Source: DAOPYU01 sp942493245 (lineage in GTDB: Bacteria; Sumerlaeota; Sumerlaeia; UBA8349). Taken from it: DNA of 64,000 bases. Positions 32,906 through 40,683 of this stretch are shown in pieces; within the stretch, counting starts at the first letter, position 1; each line of letters starts with the position of its first letter. A program made the translations under genes and the position numbers. Below the pieces are notes generated by a model. It did no database searches and was not told the DNA's origin. It saw only the letters and a list, made by a program, of their open reading frames with translations. The stretch lies in the NCBI GenBank assembly GCA_942493245.1, contig OW818685.1:5084001-5148000 (forward strand), given 5' to 3'.

Positions 32906-33997
32906 ATGCACTTTCTCTCCTCACTGTTCACTACCCTACAACAACATCTTTTCCCGTTCCAGCAAGAAGCGCTGGGGGAACTCTGCGAAAAGCACAAGAC
33001 GCTCATCGAGGTGGCCGAGTTGGCTTCGATCGAGAAATTCATGAGCCCGTTCGGTCGCAAGCCGATGGGGCGCCCGCGCCACGGACGCCAGCCTCTCGTC
33101 CTGGCGTTTCTGGCCAAGGCCGTCTGGAATTGCCCGACCACCCGCGCGCTGCTTGATCTGCTCGGCGCTGACGCCCCGTTGCGGCGTCTGTGCGGCTGGG
33201 AAACGCGGGCCGACTTGCCCAGCGAAGCGACCTTCTCGCGCGCCTTCGACGAATTCGCCCGCACCGCTCTGCCGCAGGCGATTCACGAAGCGATGGTCAA
33301 AAAGTGCTGCGGGCCGAAGTTGGCAGGTCATACCAGCCGAGACTCCACGCCGATCCAGGGGCGCGAGAAGGCGGCCCGCAAAGAGTCTGCGCCGCAGAAG
33401 TCCAAAGCCCGGCGCGGGCGTCCGAAGAAAGGCGAGGAGCGGGCGCCCAAGCCGCCGCGCCGTCTGGAACAACAGGGCCGGCACTCGCTCGAAGAAAACC
33501 TCCAGGATCTGCCGACCGCTTGCGACCGGGGCTCGAAAAAAGACAGCAAGGGCTTCAAGAAATCGTGGATCGGCTACAAACTGCACGTCGATTGCATCGA
33601 CGGCGACATCCCGGTCAGCACGATTCTGACGAGCGCCTCGCTGCACGATTCGCAGGCGGCAATCCCGCTGGCGCAGATGACCGGCCAGCGCCTGACCAAC
33701 CTCTACGACCTGATGGACTCGGCCTACGACGCGCCCGAAATCAAAGCGTTCAGCGAGGGGCTGGGGCACGTGCCGATCATCGATCAAAATCCGCGCCGCG
33801 GCGAGAAGTTGCCGATGGATTCGCATCGGGCGGTCCGCTACCGCGAGCGCAGCGCGGCGGAACGGGTGATGAGCAACATCAAGGACAACTACGGGGGACG
33901 GTTCGTGCGGGTGCGCGGGGCGGCCAAGGTGATGTGCCACCTGATGTTCGGGATCGTGGCGATGACGGCCCGTCAAATTTTCGCGTTGCTGAGATGA
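32906..33997 (+). CDS. DDE transposase of the IS5-like element
   Basis: 363 residues, full length. The acidic triad can be traced as Asp in GHTSRDSTPIQG, Asp in NLYDLMDSAYDAPE and Glu in RSAAERVMSNIKDNYG. The N-terminal part (FLSSLFTTLQQHLFPFQ, then FGRKPMGRPRHGRQPLVLAF) is the DNA-binding region. A basic insert (KARRGRPKKGEERAPKPPRR) sits between the first and second catalytic Asp. I prefer ATG 32906 to the TTG at 32873. No frameshift or stop, so it is probably active. Confidence 0.9.
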   Translation: MHFLSSLFTTLQQHLFPFQQEALGELCEKHKTLIEVAELASIEKFMSPFGRKPMGRPRHGRQPLVLAFLAKAVWNCPTTRALLDLLGADAPLRRLCGWETRADLPSEATFSRAFDEFARTALPQAIHEAMVKKCCGPKLAGHTSRDSTPIQGREKAARKESAPQKSKARRGRPKKGEERAPKPPRRLEQQGRHSLEENLQDLPTACDRGSKKDSKGFKKSWIGYKLHVDCIDGDIPVSTILTSASLHDSQAAIPLAQMTGQRLTNLYDLMDSAYDAPEIKAFSEGLGHVPIIDQNPRRGEKLPMDSHRAVRYRERSAAERVMSNIKDNYGGRFVRVRGAAKVMCHLMFGIVAMTARQIFALLR

Positions 33998-34182
33998 GCG
34001 GCCCGGGGCGAATCGAAATGGAAGGGAGAAAATCAACGGCGAAACCGCCGAGTGGCAATCGCACGCCCCGTCCCCAGCGAAAAAGGGCGATTTTGGCGGT
34101 AAAGAGCAAGCGAACAGGCGTTCTCGCTCAGAAATCATCTCCCCGAAACGATTAGCCCCGCTTTTTCGCCGTTTTGCCCAAT

Positions 34183-34199
34183 ACTTTTGCAAGAGGCTC
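34183..34199 (-). repeat. IS5-like element, right inverted repeat
   Basis: Complement of the left repeat; followed at once by the CCTA duplication (34200-34203). Confidence 0.9.
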
Positions 34200-34232
34200 C
34201 CTATTTATAAATTCCCCGTGGGGCCTTCCTGC

Positions 34233-34263
34233 TTGACAAAGATTCGGGTGGGCCTGTAACAAT
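34233..34263 (+). promoter_or_regulatory. Candidate promoter of the hemerythrin pair
   Basis: TTGACA at 34233-34238, 18 bases, then TAACAA(T) at 34257-34263. The -35 is perfect, the -10 poor. A small GGAGG/CCTCC hairpin follows at about 34265-34282. Confidence 0.4.
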
Positions 34264-34357
34264 AGGAGGTGTTCGATCCTCCGGATATACGCGGCTTTTT
34301 GGGGACGTTTCTGTCGGAAAGTCTGAGCCGCGCCGCTCCTGCCGAAGGGAACGTGTC

Positions 34358-34765
34358 ATGCCGTTGATTCAGTGGAACAGAACCTTGAGTGTCCATGTGA
34401 AAGAGATAGACAATCAGCACATGAAACTCATTCAGATGATCAATGCTCTGGACAACGCCATGCAGGCGGGCGCAGGAAAGAGCCGAGTGGAAGAGATTCT
34501 CTCCGAGATGGTTAACTACACAGAGGTCCACTTTGCCTCGGAAGAGAAGTACTTCAGACAGTTCGGGTACCCGGACACCCTGTCGCACACGGCTGAACAC
34601 CAGAAGTTCATTGACGAGGTTGCGAAAATTCAGAAAGAGTTCAATGAGGGCGTTGCCAATCTTCCCATCAGAATCCTGACCTTTCTGAGCGACTGGCTCC
34701 GGAACCATATCATGGTCTCGGATAAAAAATTCGGTCCGTTCCTCAAAGAGAAGGGATTGAAATAA
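34358..34765 (+). CDS. Bacteriohemerythrin, copy 1
   Basis: 135-residue single-domain hemerythrin that binds O2 at a di-iron site. Ligands of the family signature are all visible: His in DNQHMKLIQMIN, His and Glu in EVHFASEEKYF, two His in SHTAEHQKFID and His/Asp in NHIMVSDKKFGPF. Likely roles are oxygen sensing, storage or delivery in a low-oxygen organism. GAAGGGA before ATG 34358 supports the start. A closely similar second copy lies 116 bases downstream on the same strand, so this is a tandem duplication. Confidence 0.93.
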   Translation: MPLIQWNRTLSVHVKEIDNQHMKLIQMINALDNAMQAGAGKSRVEEILSEMVNYTEVHFASEEKYFRQFGYPDTLSHTAEHQKFIDEVAKIQKEFNEGVANLPIRILTFLSDWLRNHIMVSDKKFGPFLKEKGLK

Positions 34766-34881
34766 ACCGGAAAACCGGGGGCCTGGGACGCCACCGCTCT
34801 GCCGGCAAGAATATCGGGGACAAGAGAAAGAAATGCAAGACCCGCACGAAGGCACACTAACCGCAGAGGAGGAGTCGCGTC

Positions 34882-35289
34882 ATGTCGTTGATTCAGTGGA
34901 GCAGCGCCTTGAGCGTCAATGTGAAAGAGATTGACGATCAGCACATGAAACTCATTCAGATGATCAACAGCCTCGACAGCGCCATGCAGACGGGGCAGGG
35001 GAAAACCAAGGTCGGGGAAATTCTCACCCAGATGGTGAACTACGCATTGGGCCACTTCGCCCTGGAAGAAAAATATTTTGCGAAATTCGACTACCCGGAC
35101 ACCCCGGCGCACAAGGCCGAACACCAGAAGTTTGTGGCCGAAGTCTCAAAATTCAAGAAAGACTTCGACGCCGGCACGCTCGGGATTTCCATCAAGGTGC
35201 TGTCGTTTCTGAGCGACTGGCTGCGGGGCCACATCATGGGCGTGGATAAGAAATACAGCGCCTTCTTCAACGAAAACGGGCTGAAATAA
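34882..35289 (+). CDS. Bacteriohemerythrin, copy 2
   Basis: Also 135 residues, aligned end to end with copy 1: both start MxLIQWxxxLSV(H/N)VKEID and end in (F/Y)xxFxxExGLK. The di-iron ligands are kept (DDQHMKLIQMIN, LGHFALEEKYF, AHKAEHQKFV, GHIMGVDKKYSAF). Differences cluster in the middle helices, so the pair has diverged after duplication. GAGGAGGAG before ATG 34882 is a strong ribosome site, better than that of copy 1, which could mean higher expression. Confidence 0.93.
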   Translation: MSLIQWSSALSVNVKEIDDQHMKLIQMINSLDSAMQTGQGKTKVGEILTQMVNYALGHFALEEKYFAKFDYPDTPAHKAEHQKFVAEVSKFKKDFDAGTLGISIKVLSFLSDWLRGHIMGVDKKYSAFFNENGLK

Positions 35290-35364
35290 ACCTGGGGACA
35301 AAAGCGGGGGTCCGGGCGCGGCGCTCCGAAAGGCGGACCGGACGGCTTTCGCTCGTGTTGCCGA

Positions 35365-35970
35365 TCAGGCGCCGCGCACAACGCGGCGTCCTTCGATCTG
35401 CAGCTGGCTGCGGGTGAACAGGTCCACCGCCTCGGGGTAGGCCTGGTGTTCCTGCTCGAGAATGCGCGCCGCGAGCGTCTCTTCGGTGTCGTCGTCAAGA
35501 ACCGGCACAGCGCGCTGGACGATGACGGGGCCGGTGTCCATACCCGCGTCCACGAAGTGAACCGTGCAGCCCGATACCTTCACGCCGTACAGCAGCGCGT
35601 CGCGGTGGCCGTGCAGGCCGGGGAACGACGGAAGCAGCGCGGGGTGGATGTTCAGGATGCGGTGGGGATAGGCGGCCAGCAACGTCGCTCCGACCAGGCG
35701 CATGTACCCGGCCAGACAGATGCCCTCGACGCCGTGGGTGCGCAGGTGGCCGGTAAGCGCCTGCTCGTAGGCAGCGCGGTTTTCGAAATCGCGGGGCGAG
35801 AGGTGGAGCGTGGCGATGCCGGCTTCGCGGGCCAGATCGAGGGCGCGCGCGTCCGCCTTGTCGGAAAACAGCAGGACAAATTCGGCCTCAGGGAGTCGCC
35901 CCTCGGCGCGGGCTTTCAGTAGAGCGGCAAAGTTGCTGCCTCGTCCGGAGGCAAAGACGGCCAGACGCAT
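35365..35970 (-). CDS. purN: Phosphoribosylglycinamide formyltransferase, folate-dependent
   Basis: Third step of purine synthesis: formylates GAR with 10-formyl-THF. 201 residues. MRLAVFASGRGSNFAALL is the phosphate-binding start; ILNIHPALLPSFPGLHG carries the catalytic Asn and His; VDAGMDTGPVIVQRAVPV holds the catalytic Asp. AGAAGGAGA before ATG 35970 is a good ribosome site. Its product feeds the PurL reaction; purL is 16 kb away on the other strand, so the pathway is not organised as one operon. Confidence 0.96.
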   Translation of the reverse strand: MRLAVFASGRGSNFAALLKARAEGRLPEAEFVLLFSDKADARALDLAREAGIATLHLSPRDFENRAAYEQALTGHLRTHGVEGICLAGYMRLVGATLLAAYPHRILNIHPALLPSFPGLHGHRDALLYGVKVSGCTVHFVDAGMDTGPVIVQRAVPVLDDDTEETLAARILEQEHQAYPEAVDLFTRSQLQIEGRRVVRGA

Positions 35971-36227
35971 CGAACTTCTCCTTCTTTCTCACGCAATTTT
36001 GTGGGTAAACATTCTCGATCCGCCTCTCACCCCCCGGAAAGAATCGAAACGAGGACGTTTCGTACCATACCCAATTAAACGCTTTCGGCCAAGACAAATT
36101 GCGTGGTAGGCTGCGGAACGGCAGGAACTCCTCATTGTCCGGCGAATTGTGAGATTGTCGTTTGAGGGGGCATGCCGGGAAGTTCCCCGTCCTGTAAAAG
36201 CGAGGATGGCCCGGAAGGAGATGGCCC

Positions 36228-36342
36228 GGAGGTGGCACGGGCGTCCCGCCCGTGAATTGCCGACGTTTTCGTCGGCAGGGCCGGGAATTTCTGCTCCCTT
36301 ATTCCGGAACCCCTTCATGGGCGGGACGCCCATGCCACCTCC
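36228..36342. repeat. Compound repeat: convergent GGAGG-box hairpins (CACGGGCG/CATGGGCG)
   Basis: Left unit: GGAGGTGG, then CACGGGCG-TCC-CGCCCGTG, then AA. Right unit, inverted: GGAGGTGG, then CATGGGCG-TCC-CGCCCATG, then AA. The third base pair changes from C-G to T-A with pairing kept. A small GCCGAC/GTCGGC hairpin lies between them. Confidence 0.8.
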
Positions 36343-36386
36343 AGAACCGCCTTCCTCTCTGTGCGAAGGTCGAAAGATGAGAGATG

Positions 36387-36417
36387 TTGGTTTCAGTAAC
36401 CCGAAAGATCATATAGA
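36387..36417 (+). promoter_or_regulatory. Possible promoter upstream of the glycosyltransferase leader
   Basis: TATAGA at 36412-36417 with TTGGTT 19 bases upstream. It would give a leader of about 80 bases containing the hairpins at 36437-36492. Confidence 0.35.
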
Positions 36418-36436
36418 CAAAGAGGACTTCCTGTGC

Positions 36437-36492
36437 GGAATGGCGCGATCATTCCCCACAAATTCTGCGGGGTGGGGAATGTTTTGTTTTTC
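36437..36492 (+). promoter_or_regulatory. Attenuator-like leader: competing hairpin and terminator
   Basis: A 10-bp stem CATTCCCCAC/GTGGGGAATG (36450-36459 with 36472-36481) followed by TTTTGTTTTTC forms an intrinsic terminator just 15 bases before the ATG. The upstream GGAATG (36437-36442) can pair instead with CATTCC (36450-36455), which would break the terminator. No short leader peptide or known riboswitch was recognised. Confidence 0.6.
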
Positions 36493-36506
36493 AGGACAAT
36501 GATTTT

Positions 36507-37766
36507 ATGCGCATCCTCTGTCTGACCAGCCCTCTGCGCGAACACGGCACGTACTTTCGCGCGCTGCACCTGGCGCGCGCGCTGGTGGCGCGAGGTCATT
36601 CGGCCACCCTGCTCACCGCCGCGCCCCACCACTGGTACCGCACGGCGCGCGAAACCCTGCGCGGGGTCGAGGTCATCGAAACCCCGTCGTGGAACCCCCT
36701 CGTCCACGCCGACGACGGCTGGGGGCCGCTCGACACGCTCTGGCGCCTGGGCCATGTGGCGCGCCACCGGTACGACCTGATCTACGCCTTCGCCCACCCA
36801 CCGACGGTTTACCTGCCCGCGCAACTGGCCCACTTCCTCCGGGGGACGCCCGTGGTGGCCGACTGGTGCGACGCCTACCGCGACGGGATTTTCGAACTGC
36901 GCCACCGCGACCGGCAGACAAACCCCCAGGCGGCCTGTGGACCGTGTCCCGCGGCGCAGCGGTGGGCCGAGCGGGTCGAGGTGCGCCTCGAACGGGGCAT
37001 CCTGCGCCGGGCGCAGGGGGTCACGGTCATCTCGCGTCTTCTGGAAGAGGAGGCCCTGAAGGCGGGTGTCCCCCGCGAGCGGCTGCTGCGGGTGCCGTCC
37101 GGGGCGGAACTCGATGTGTTTCGCCCGCTGCCCAAAGAAGACTGTCGCCGGGCGCTGGGTTTGCCCGAGGGGTCGGGGCCGTGGGTGGGGTATGTGGCCA
37201 ACTACAACCCGGACGAGGCGTTTTTCCTCGAAGCGCTCCGCGTGGCCTTCGCGCAATGCCCCCAGGCGCGGCTGCTGACGGCCTGTCCCCGATTCTCCCC
37301 CGATCTGTTGAAACAGGCCGGGCTGGCCGACCGCGTGACGGAGCTCGGGCGGGTGGAGTTCGAGCGGATCCCCCAGGTGCTCGGCGCCGCCGACGTGCTG
37401 GCGCTCCCTCTGGCCGAGAGCCTGGCCAACCGCGCCCGCTGGCCCAACAAGTTCGGCGACTACCTCGCCGCCGGGCGCCCCACGGTCACCTGCGCCATCG
37501 GCGACCTCGGGGACTATTTCCCGTCCCCGGCGAGCCTGGAGGCGTGGCTGGCCGACGAAACGAAAACCCCCGACCGGCGCCCGATCGGCTGGGCCGCCCC
37601 CTGCGACAGCGCGGCCTTCGGCCACGCCCTGGCCCAATTGCTCAACCATCCCGACCGCTGGAACGCAATGGGCCAAGCCGCGCGTCAACTCGCCGAGACA
37701 GACCTGAACTGGGAAAACCTGATCGTGGGGGTGGAACGGTTTTTGGAGAGGGTGCGGGGGAAATAG
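36507..37766 (+). CDS. GT4-type glycosyltransferase with Cys-pair insert
   Basis: 419 residues with GT-B layout. N-terminal domain MRILCLTSPLREHGTYFRALHLARALVARGH is the typical glycine-less start of these enzymes; the C-terminal domain has GYVANYNPDEAFFLEALRVAF and PLAESLANRARWPNKFGDYLAAGRPTV, the nucleotide-sugar site (acidic residues spaced like E-X7-E but weaker). A small insert with CGPCPAAQRW could be a metal or disulfide site. ATG 36507 directly follows the T-run of the attenuator, so translation starts in the terminator shadow. Target polymer unknown. Confidence 0.85.
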   Translation: MRILCLTSPLREHGTYFRALHLARALVARGHSATLLTAAPHHWYRTARETLRGVEVIETPSWNPLVHADDGWGPLDTLWRLGHVARHRYDLIYAFAHPPTVYLPAQLAHFLRGTPVVADWCDAYRDGIFELRHRDRQTNPQAACGPCPAAQRWAERVEVRLERGILRRAQGVTVISRLLEEEALKAGVPRERLLRVPSGAELDVFRPLPKEDCRRALGLPEGSGPWVGYVANYNPDEAFFLEALRVAFAQCPQARLLTACPRFSPDLLKQAGLADRVTELGRVEFERIPQVLGAADVLALPLAESLANRARWPNKFGDYLAAGRPTVTCAIGDLGDYFPSPASLEAWLADETKTPDRRPIGWAAPCDSAAFGHALAQLLNHPDRWNAMGQAARQLAETDLNWENLIVGVERFLERVRGK

Positions 37767-37820
37767 GTGCGGTGTTCTCGATTTCGTAAGGCAATCCGGC
37801 CAATTCGGTGTTGCCCGCCA

Positions 37821-39071
37821 TTACCGATCATATTGATCAATAGCGTCCTTTAATTTTTGATCCTGAGCAGCAACAGAGTCCAATCTCTTGTGTAGTTCTT
37901 GTTTTAGGTGTCCATACATCTCACGATCTTGATTAAAACGAGATATAGAAATAGAGATCTCATCTCTAATGGATCGGCATTCTTTCGCGTAAGATTCCGA
38001 TTTACGAAAAATAGAAGCAACCTTTTTCTCAAAACTATTAATATATGGCTTTTCAGAGTGAACATATTGCGCAACAGTATCACGGCTCAATTCTTCCGAA
38101 CTTACATAGAGTTTGAATTCATTGATATACGCTTTAATTTTTTTCATATACCCTAAATCCATCTCAAATTTTTTAATTTCGCCAAGTCTTCTCCTGAGCG
38201 AATCAATAAATTGAGTAACTTTGAGAATCGTGCTTTTTATATCGACAGAATCAGCACTTCGTTTAAAGTTATCGTAATTCTGAGCGGGTTCCAATGGTAT
38301 ACTTTTACCCGATGCAATGTAAATGGCTGCATGATTCTTAACGAGAGAGAGGGAATGGCTAAGAATGGCTTCAGTGTCTTTCTCAATCGATCTCAAATCT
38401 TCAACAAAAGACATCATTGAGACAATATTTGAATTTCCTGAATTAATAGCATCATTCCCAGAATGAAAATTATCTTCAATAGATTTGAGACTGGATTCAA
38501 TAGAATCAAAAGATAAGACAATCGCACCTGTCCCTTGAAGATGAGTTTTATATGTTCTTCTTGATGTGTTAATTTGCTCCTTCAAAACATCAATATTCTC
38601 CTTGAGCGATTGAATATAGGGGCGTTCGGTATCAATATACTGATTGATACTTTCCTTGCTTAGGGAAGAGTCCGAGATGTAGTTTTCGACATTTTTGAGG
38701 TAGCATTCAATTCCTGTTATGGAGTCTTTTGACTCCTCAAAAAAATGACAGATAGGTTGAATTTCCTTCACAACCCGATGCGTTACAGTTGGTATACTGG
38801 AAGCCGATGTATTTGCCTCCTGCGAGGAAGATGTAAACTCTAAGTTAACGATACGCAGTTCGACTAAGCTGGAATTAATAATAGACTTGATTGAGGCCGC
38901 TTCTGATGCAATTGAAAGTATATCAGATTTGATAGGGTGTGTCATATCCGTCTGAGTGGGTACGTCTATTTGTTTCGTAGGTGCATCTGTATTTGCAGGT
39001 GTAGCGCACAAATAACCACTCAAGTCCAATATCCCCATCACTACAGTCAGAATAAGGCAGAATCTAATCAT
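37821..39071 (-). CDS. AT-rich secreted coiled-coil protein with internal duplication
   Basis: 416 residues, unrecognised. A signal peptide (FCLILTVVMGILDLSGYLCA, 4-23) is followed by a Thr/Pro/Asp-rich stretch and long charged helices predicted to form coiled coils. Two segments match each other: about 124-172 (SKESINQYIDTERPYIQSLK) and about 309-361 (SRDTVAQYVHSEKPYINSFE), spaced about 185 residues, so the gene arose by internal duplication. The gene is strikingly AT-rich against GC-rich flanks, with many AAA/ATT codons, which points to transfer. AGGAGGAA before ATG 39071 is a strong ribosome site. Possible roles (surface filament, adhesin, toxin component) are guesses. Confidence 0.7.
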   Translation of the reverse strand: MIRFCLILTVVMGILDLSGYLCATPANTDAPTKQIDVPTQTDMTHPIKSDILSIASEAASIKSIINSSLVELRIVNLEFTSSSQEANTSASSIPTVTHRVVKEIQPICHFFEESKDSITGIECYLKNVENYISDSSLSKESINQYIDTERPYIQSLKENIDVLKEQINTSRRTYKTHLQGTGAIVLSFDSIESSLKSIEDNFHSGNDAINSGNSNIVSMMSFVEDLRSIEKDTEAILSHSLSLVKNHAAIYIASGKSIPLEPAQNYDNFKRSADSVDIKSTILKVTQFIDSLRRRLGEIKKFEMDLGYMKKIKAYINEFKLYVSSEELSRDTVAQYVHSEKPYINSFEKKVASIFRKSESYAKECRSIRDEISISISRFNQDREMYGHLKQELHKRLDSVAAQDQKLKDAIDQYDR

Positions 39072-39465
39072 GTATAGGATTCCTCCTGTATATTCACTAT
39101 TGGATAGTGCACACTGACCAATGAGACCGATCGGGTTGTTCCTCGTCCGGTTGCTCGCCAGCAGAGTCGGTCTTCGTTTCGCCCGATTTCAACAATATGC
39201 TCCGACGGTTTGCGGAGTGCAACCATTTTCCTCCCCGGTAATTTTTCCTGCGACGTTCTTTCAGCCTCCGACCGGCGCACTGGCGGTGTAGCCGTAAGAA
39301 TCGGGTGACACCTTCCAATTCCTTTCCGGCCTTATGTTTTCCAACCGAAGACGGGCATCCAACGGTGGTTGTCTCACTGCCAGACATGATGCGAAAGCCC
39401 CAGAGCGGCGAGGCGGACGGGTGGCCCCACGCCCCTTTCCCTTTTCCGAATTCGTTTGAGTACAT

Positions 39466-39542
39466 CACCACCAAGACTCCAAGACACCAAGCGCTGCCAC
39501 CGCAGAGGAGAAAATCTTGGTGGCTTGGTGTCCTTGGTGGTT
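39466..39542. repeat. Imperfect inverted repeat, ACCACCAAGACACCAAG type
   Basis: Left arm ACCACCAAGACTCCAAGACA (39466 on) and right arm, on the other strand, ACCACCAAGGACACCAAGCC (ending 39542), with about 25 bases between. Resembles the other long-stem repeats at 48.6, 56.2 and 59.0 kb in design but not in sequence. Confidence 0.6.
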
Positions 39543-39739
39543 CAAATGAGTCCAAAAATAATGACCCCCTCCTTTCTTTCCCGAGAAAGTGGGGAGAACC
39601 CACCCACCCGGCGAATCCGGTGATCCCGTCTATCGCGGTTACCGGGACAGCCTATCGCGCAGAAGCCACGCCGGGCCGCAGCGGTTCCCTGGCCACACGG
39701 AGGCACAAAACTCCTGGCACGGCGGAGCCACAACCCACC

Positions 39740-39765
39740 CGTAGGGGCGGACCTGTGTGTCCGCC
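39740..39765. repeat. 26-base hairpin repeat, intergenic copy 1
   Basis: GTAGG, then GGCGGACC-type sequence forming GGGCGGAC/GTCCGCCC; the same unit as 40186-40211 in the opposite orientation and as 13315-13340 inside priA. Confidence 0.85.
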
Positions 39766-39912
39766 CAGAGCGAGGGTCTGATACCCCGAAGCGACACGAA
39801 AATCCGGGGAGCGGGGATGGAAAGAATAATCGCGCAGGGACGCGGAGACCTTTGTTGTAAGCCACATGAGGCACAAAAGTTCTGGCACAGCGGAGCCGCA
39901 ACCCAAAAGAAA

Positions 39913-39969
39913 AAACCGCGAAAGACGCGAAAAGCGCGAAAACTGATTTTTTTCGTGCTTTTCGCGGTT
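39913..39969. repeat. Imperfect inverted repeat of CGCGAAAAGCGCGAAAA type
   Basis: Left arm with AACCGCGAAAGACGCGAAAA and right arm TTTTCGCGGTT; the same motif recurs at 48645-48683. Confidence 0.6.
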
Positions 39970-40185
39970 GAATAAGGCGGTTTGCGTTGTACTTGAAATA
40001 GCTGCGGTCTGCGTAGATTTTGCGAGAGAGTCGTACAAAAACAGGAATTTCCCGTACCTTCTGTGTCTCCTGTGGCCATAACCGACGGCTCTCTGCGCCC
40101 CTGCGTCTCTGCGCGATGTATTTCGATTTCGACTTCCTCGTTCACCGGCCTGGAGGGTCTTTCCTGCGGCGCCCGGTTTTTCTGA

Positions 40186-40211
40186 GGGCGGACACACAGG
40201 TCCGCCCCTAC
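40186..40211. repeat. 26-base hairpin repeat, intergenic copy 2
   Basis: GGGCGGAC-ACACAG-GTCCGCCC followed by CTAC; inverted relative to the copy at 39740-39765. Confidence 0.85.
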
Positions 40212-40301
40212 GGATGGGTTGGGGCTGTATCGCGCCAGAATGGGTTGCGGTTGTGTCGCGCCCGGTCTTTTTGAATCCAACTTCGTCTTGTGTTGTTGTG
40301 A

Positions 40302-40458
40302 GAACCGCGCCGGCGAGGACGCCGACGGTACAAATTGTGAGGAACTGCGTCGGTGGGGGGATGCCGTGGTACAATATTGAGTAAACCGCGCCGACGGGGA
40401 TGTCGAGGACGCAAATTGGGAGGAACCGCGCCGGCGAGGACGTCGGCGGTACGAACCG
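40302..40458 (+). repeat. Four degenerate 40-base tandem units
   Basis: GAACCGCGCC-type starts at about 40302, 40342, 40382 and 40423, a regular 40-base period; each unit continues with a G-rich core and ends near GGTACAAATT. Confidence 0.75.
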
Positions 40459-40488
40459 CTTTCTGGGCGGGACGCCCCTGTCCCATTC

Positions 40489-40560
40489 GGAACCGCTTTT
40501 CCCCTCTGAAAACGCGTTCCCCTCTGGAACCGCTTTCCCCTCCGGAAGCGCTTTCCGCGC
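40489..40560 (+). repeat. Four degenerate 18-base tandem units
   Basis: GGAACCGCTTTCCCCTCT-type units begin at about 40489, 40508, 40526 and 40544. In one frame they would read as a PSGTAF-like hexapeptide repeat, but no ribosome site or start supports translation. Confidence 0.7.
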
Positions 40561-40683
40561 CGGGGCCCTGTGGAGTTCCCTCATTTTTTTCGAAGCGCAG
40601 ATTTTCTGTTGAAAATAATGCCAGCGACTCCTAACTTGCATCTGTTACAGAAGAATGTTTGCCAGGTAAGGGGGAGTTTGACC

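Larger units (their letters stand above)
32801..34199 (+). mobile_element. Complete IS5-like insertion sequence
   Basis: 1399 bases bounded by perfect 17-base inverted repeats (GAGCCTCTTGCAAAAGT at 32801-32817; its complement at 34183-34199) and a CCTA target duplication. One intact DDE transposase gene lies inside. The element falls between tmk and the hemerythrin pair and breaks no visible gene; its right end lies about 34 bases from a candidate promoter of the first hemerythrin. The intact ends and gene suggest recent arrival. Family naming (IS4/IS5 superfamily) is from the transposase motifs and the 4-base duplication. Confidence 0.92.
35971..36506. other. Intergenic region with compound repeat and leader of the glycosyltransferase
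   Basis: Between purN (minus) and the glycosyltransferase (plus). Holds a compound hairpin repeat (36228-36342), a weak promoter and an attenuator-like leader. Nothing coding is convincing. Confidence 0.6.
39072..40683. other. 1.6-kb gene-free, repeat-rich region
   Basis: No convincing gene. The open frames here are translations of repeats. It contains an imperfect ACCACCAAG inverted repeat (39466-39542), two copies of the GGGCGGAC hairpin (39740-39765, 40186-40211), a GCGAAAAGCGCG inverted repeat (39913-39969), four 40-base direct units (40302-40458) and 18-base units (40489-40560). Confidence 0.7.

Noticed and set aside
34261..34285. GGAGGTGTTCGATCCTCC, looked like a tRNA T-arm
   Set aside because: The loop is eight bases and no acceptor or anticodon arms surround it; it is an isolated hairpin after a promoter-like sequence.
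39652..40641. Minus-strand open frame of 329 codons over the repeat field
   Set aside because: It is just translated tandem and hairpin repeats, including the GADLCVRPQ repeat; no start signal or family.
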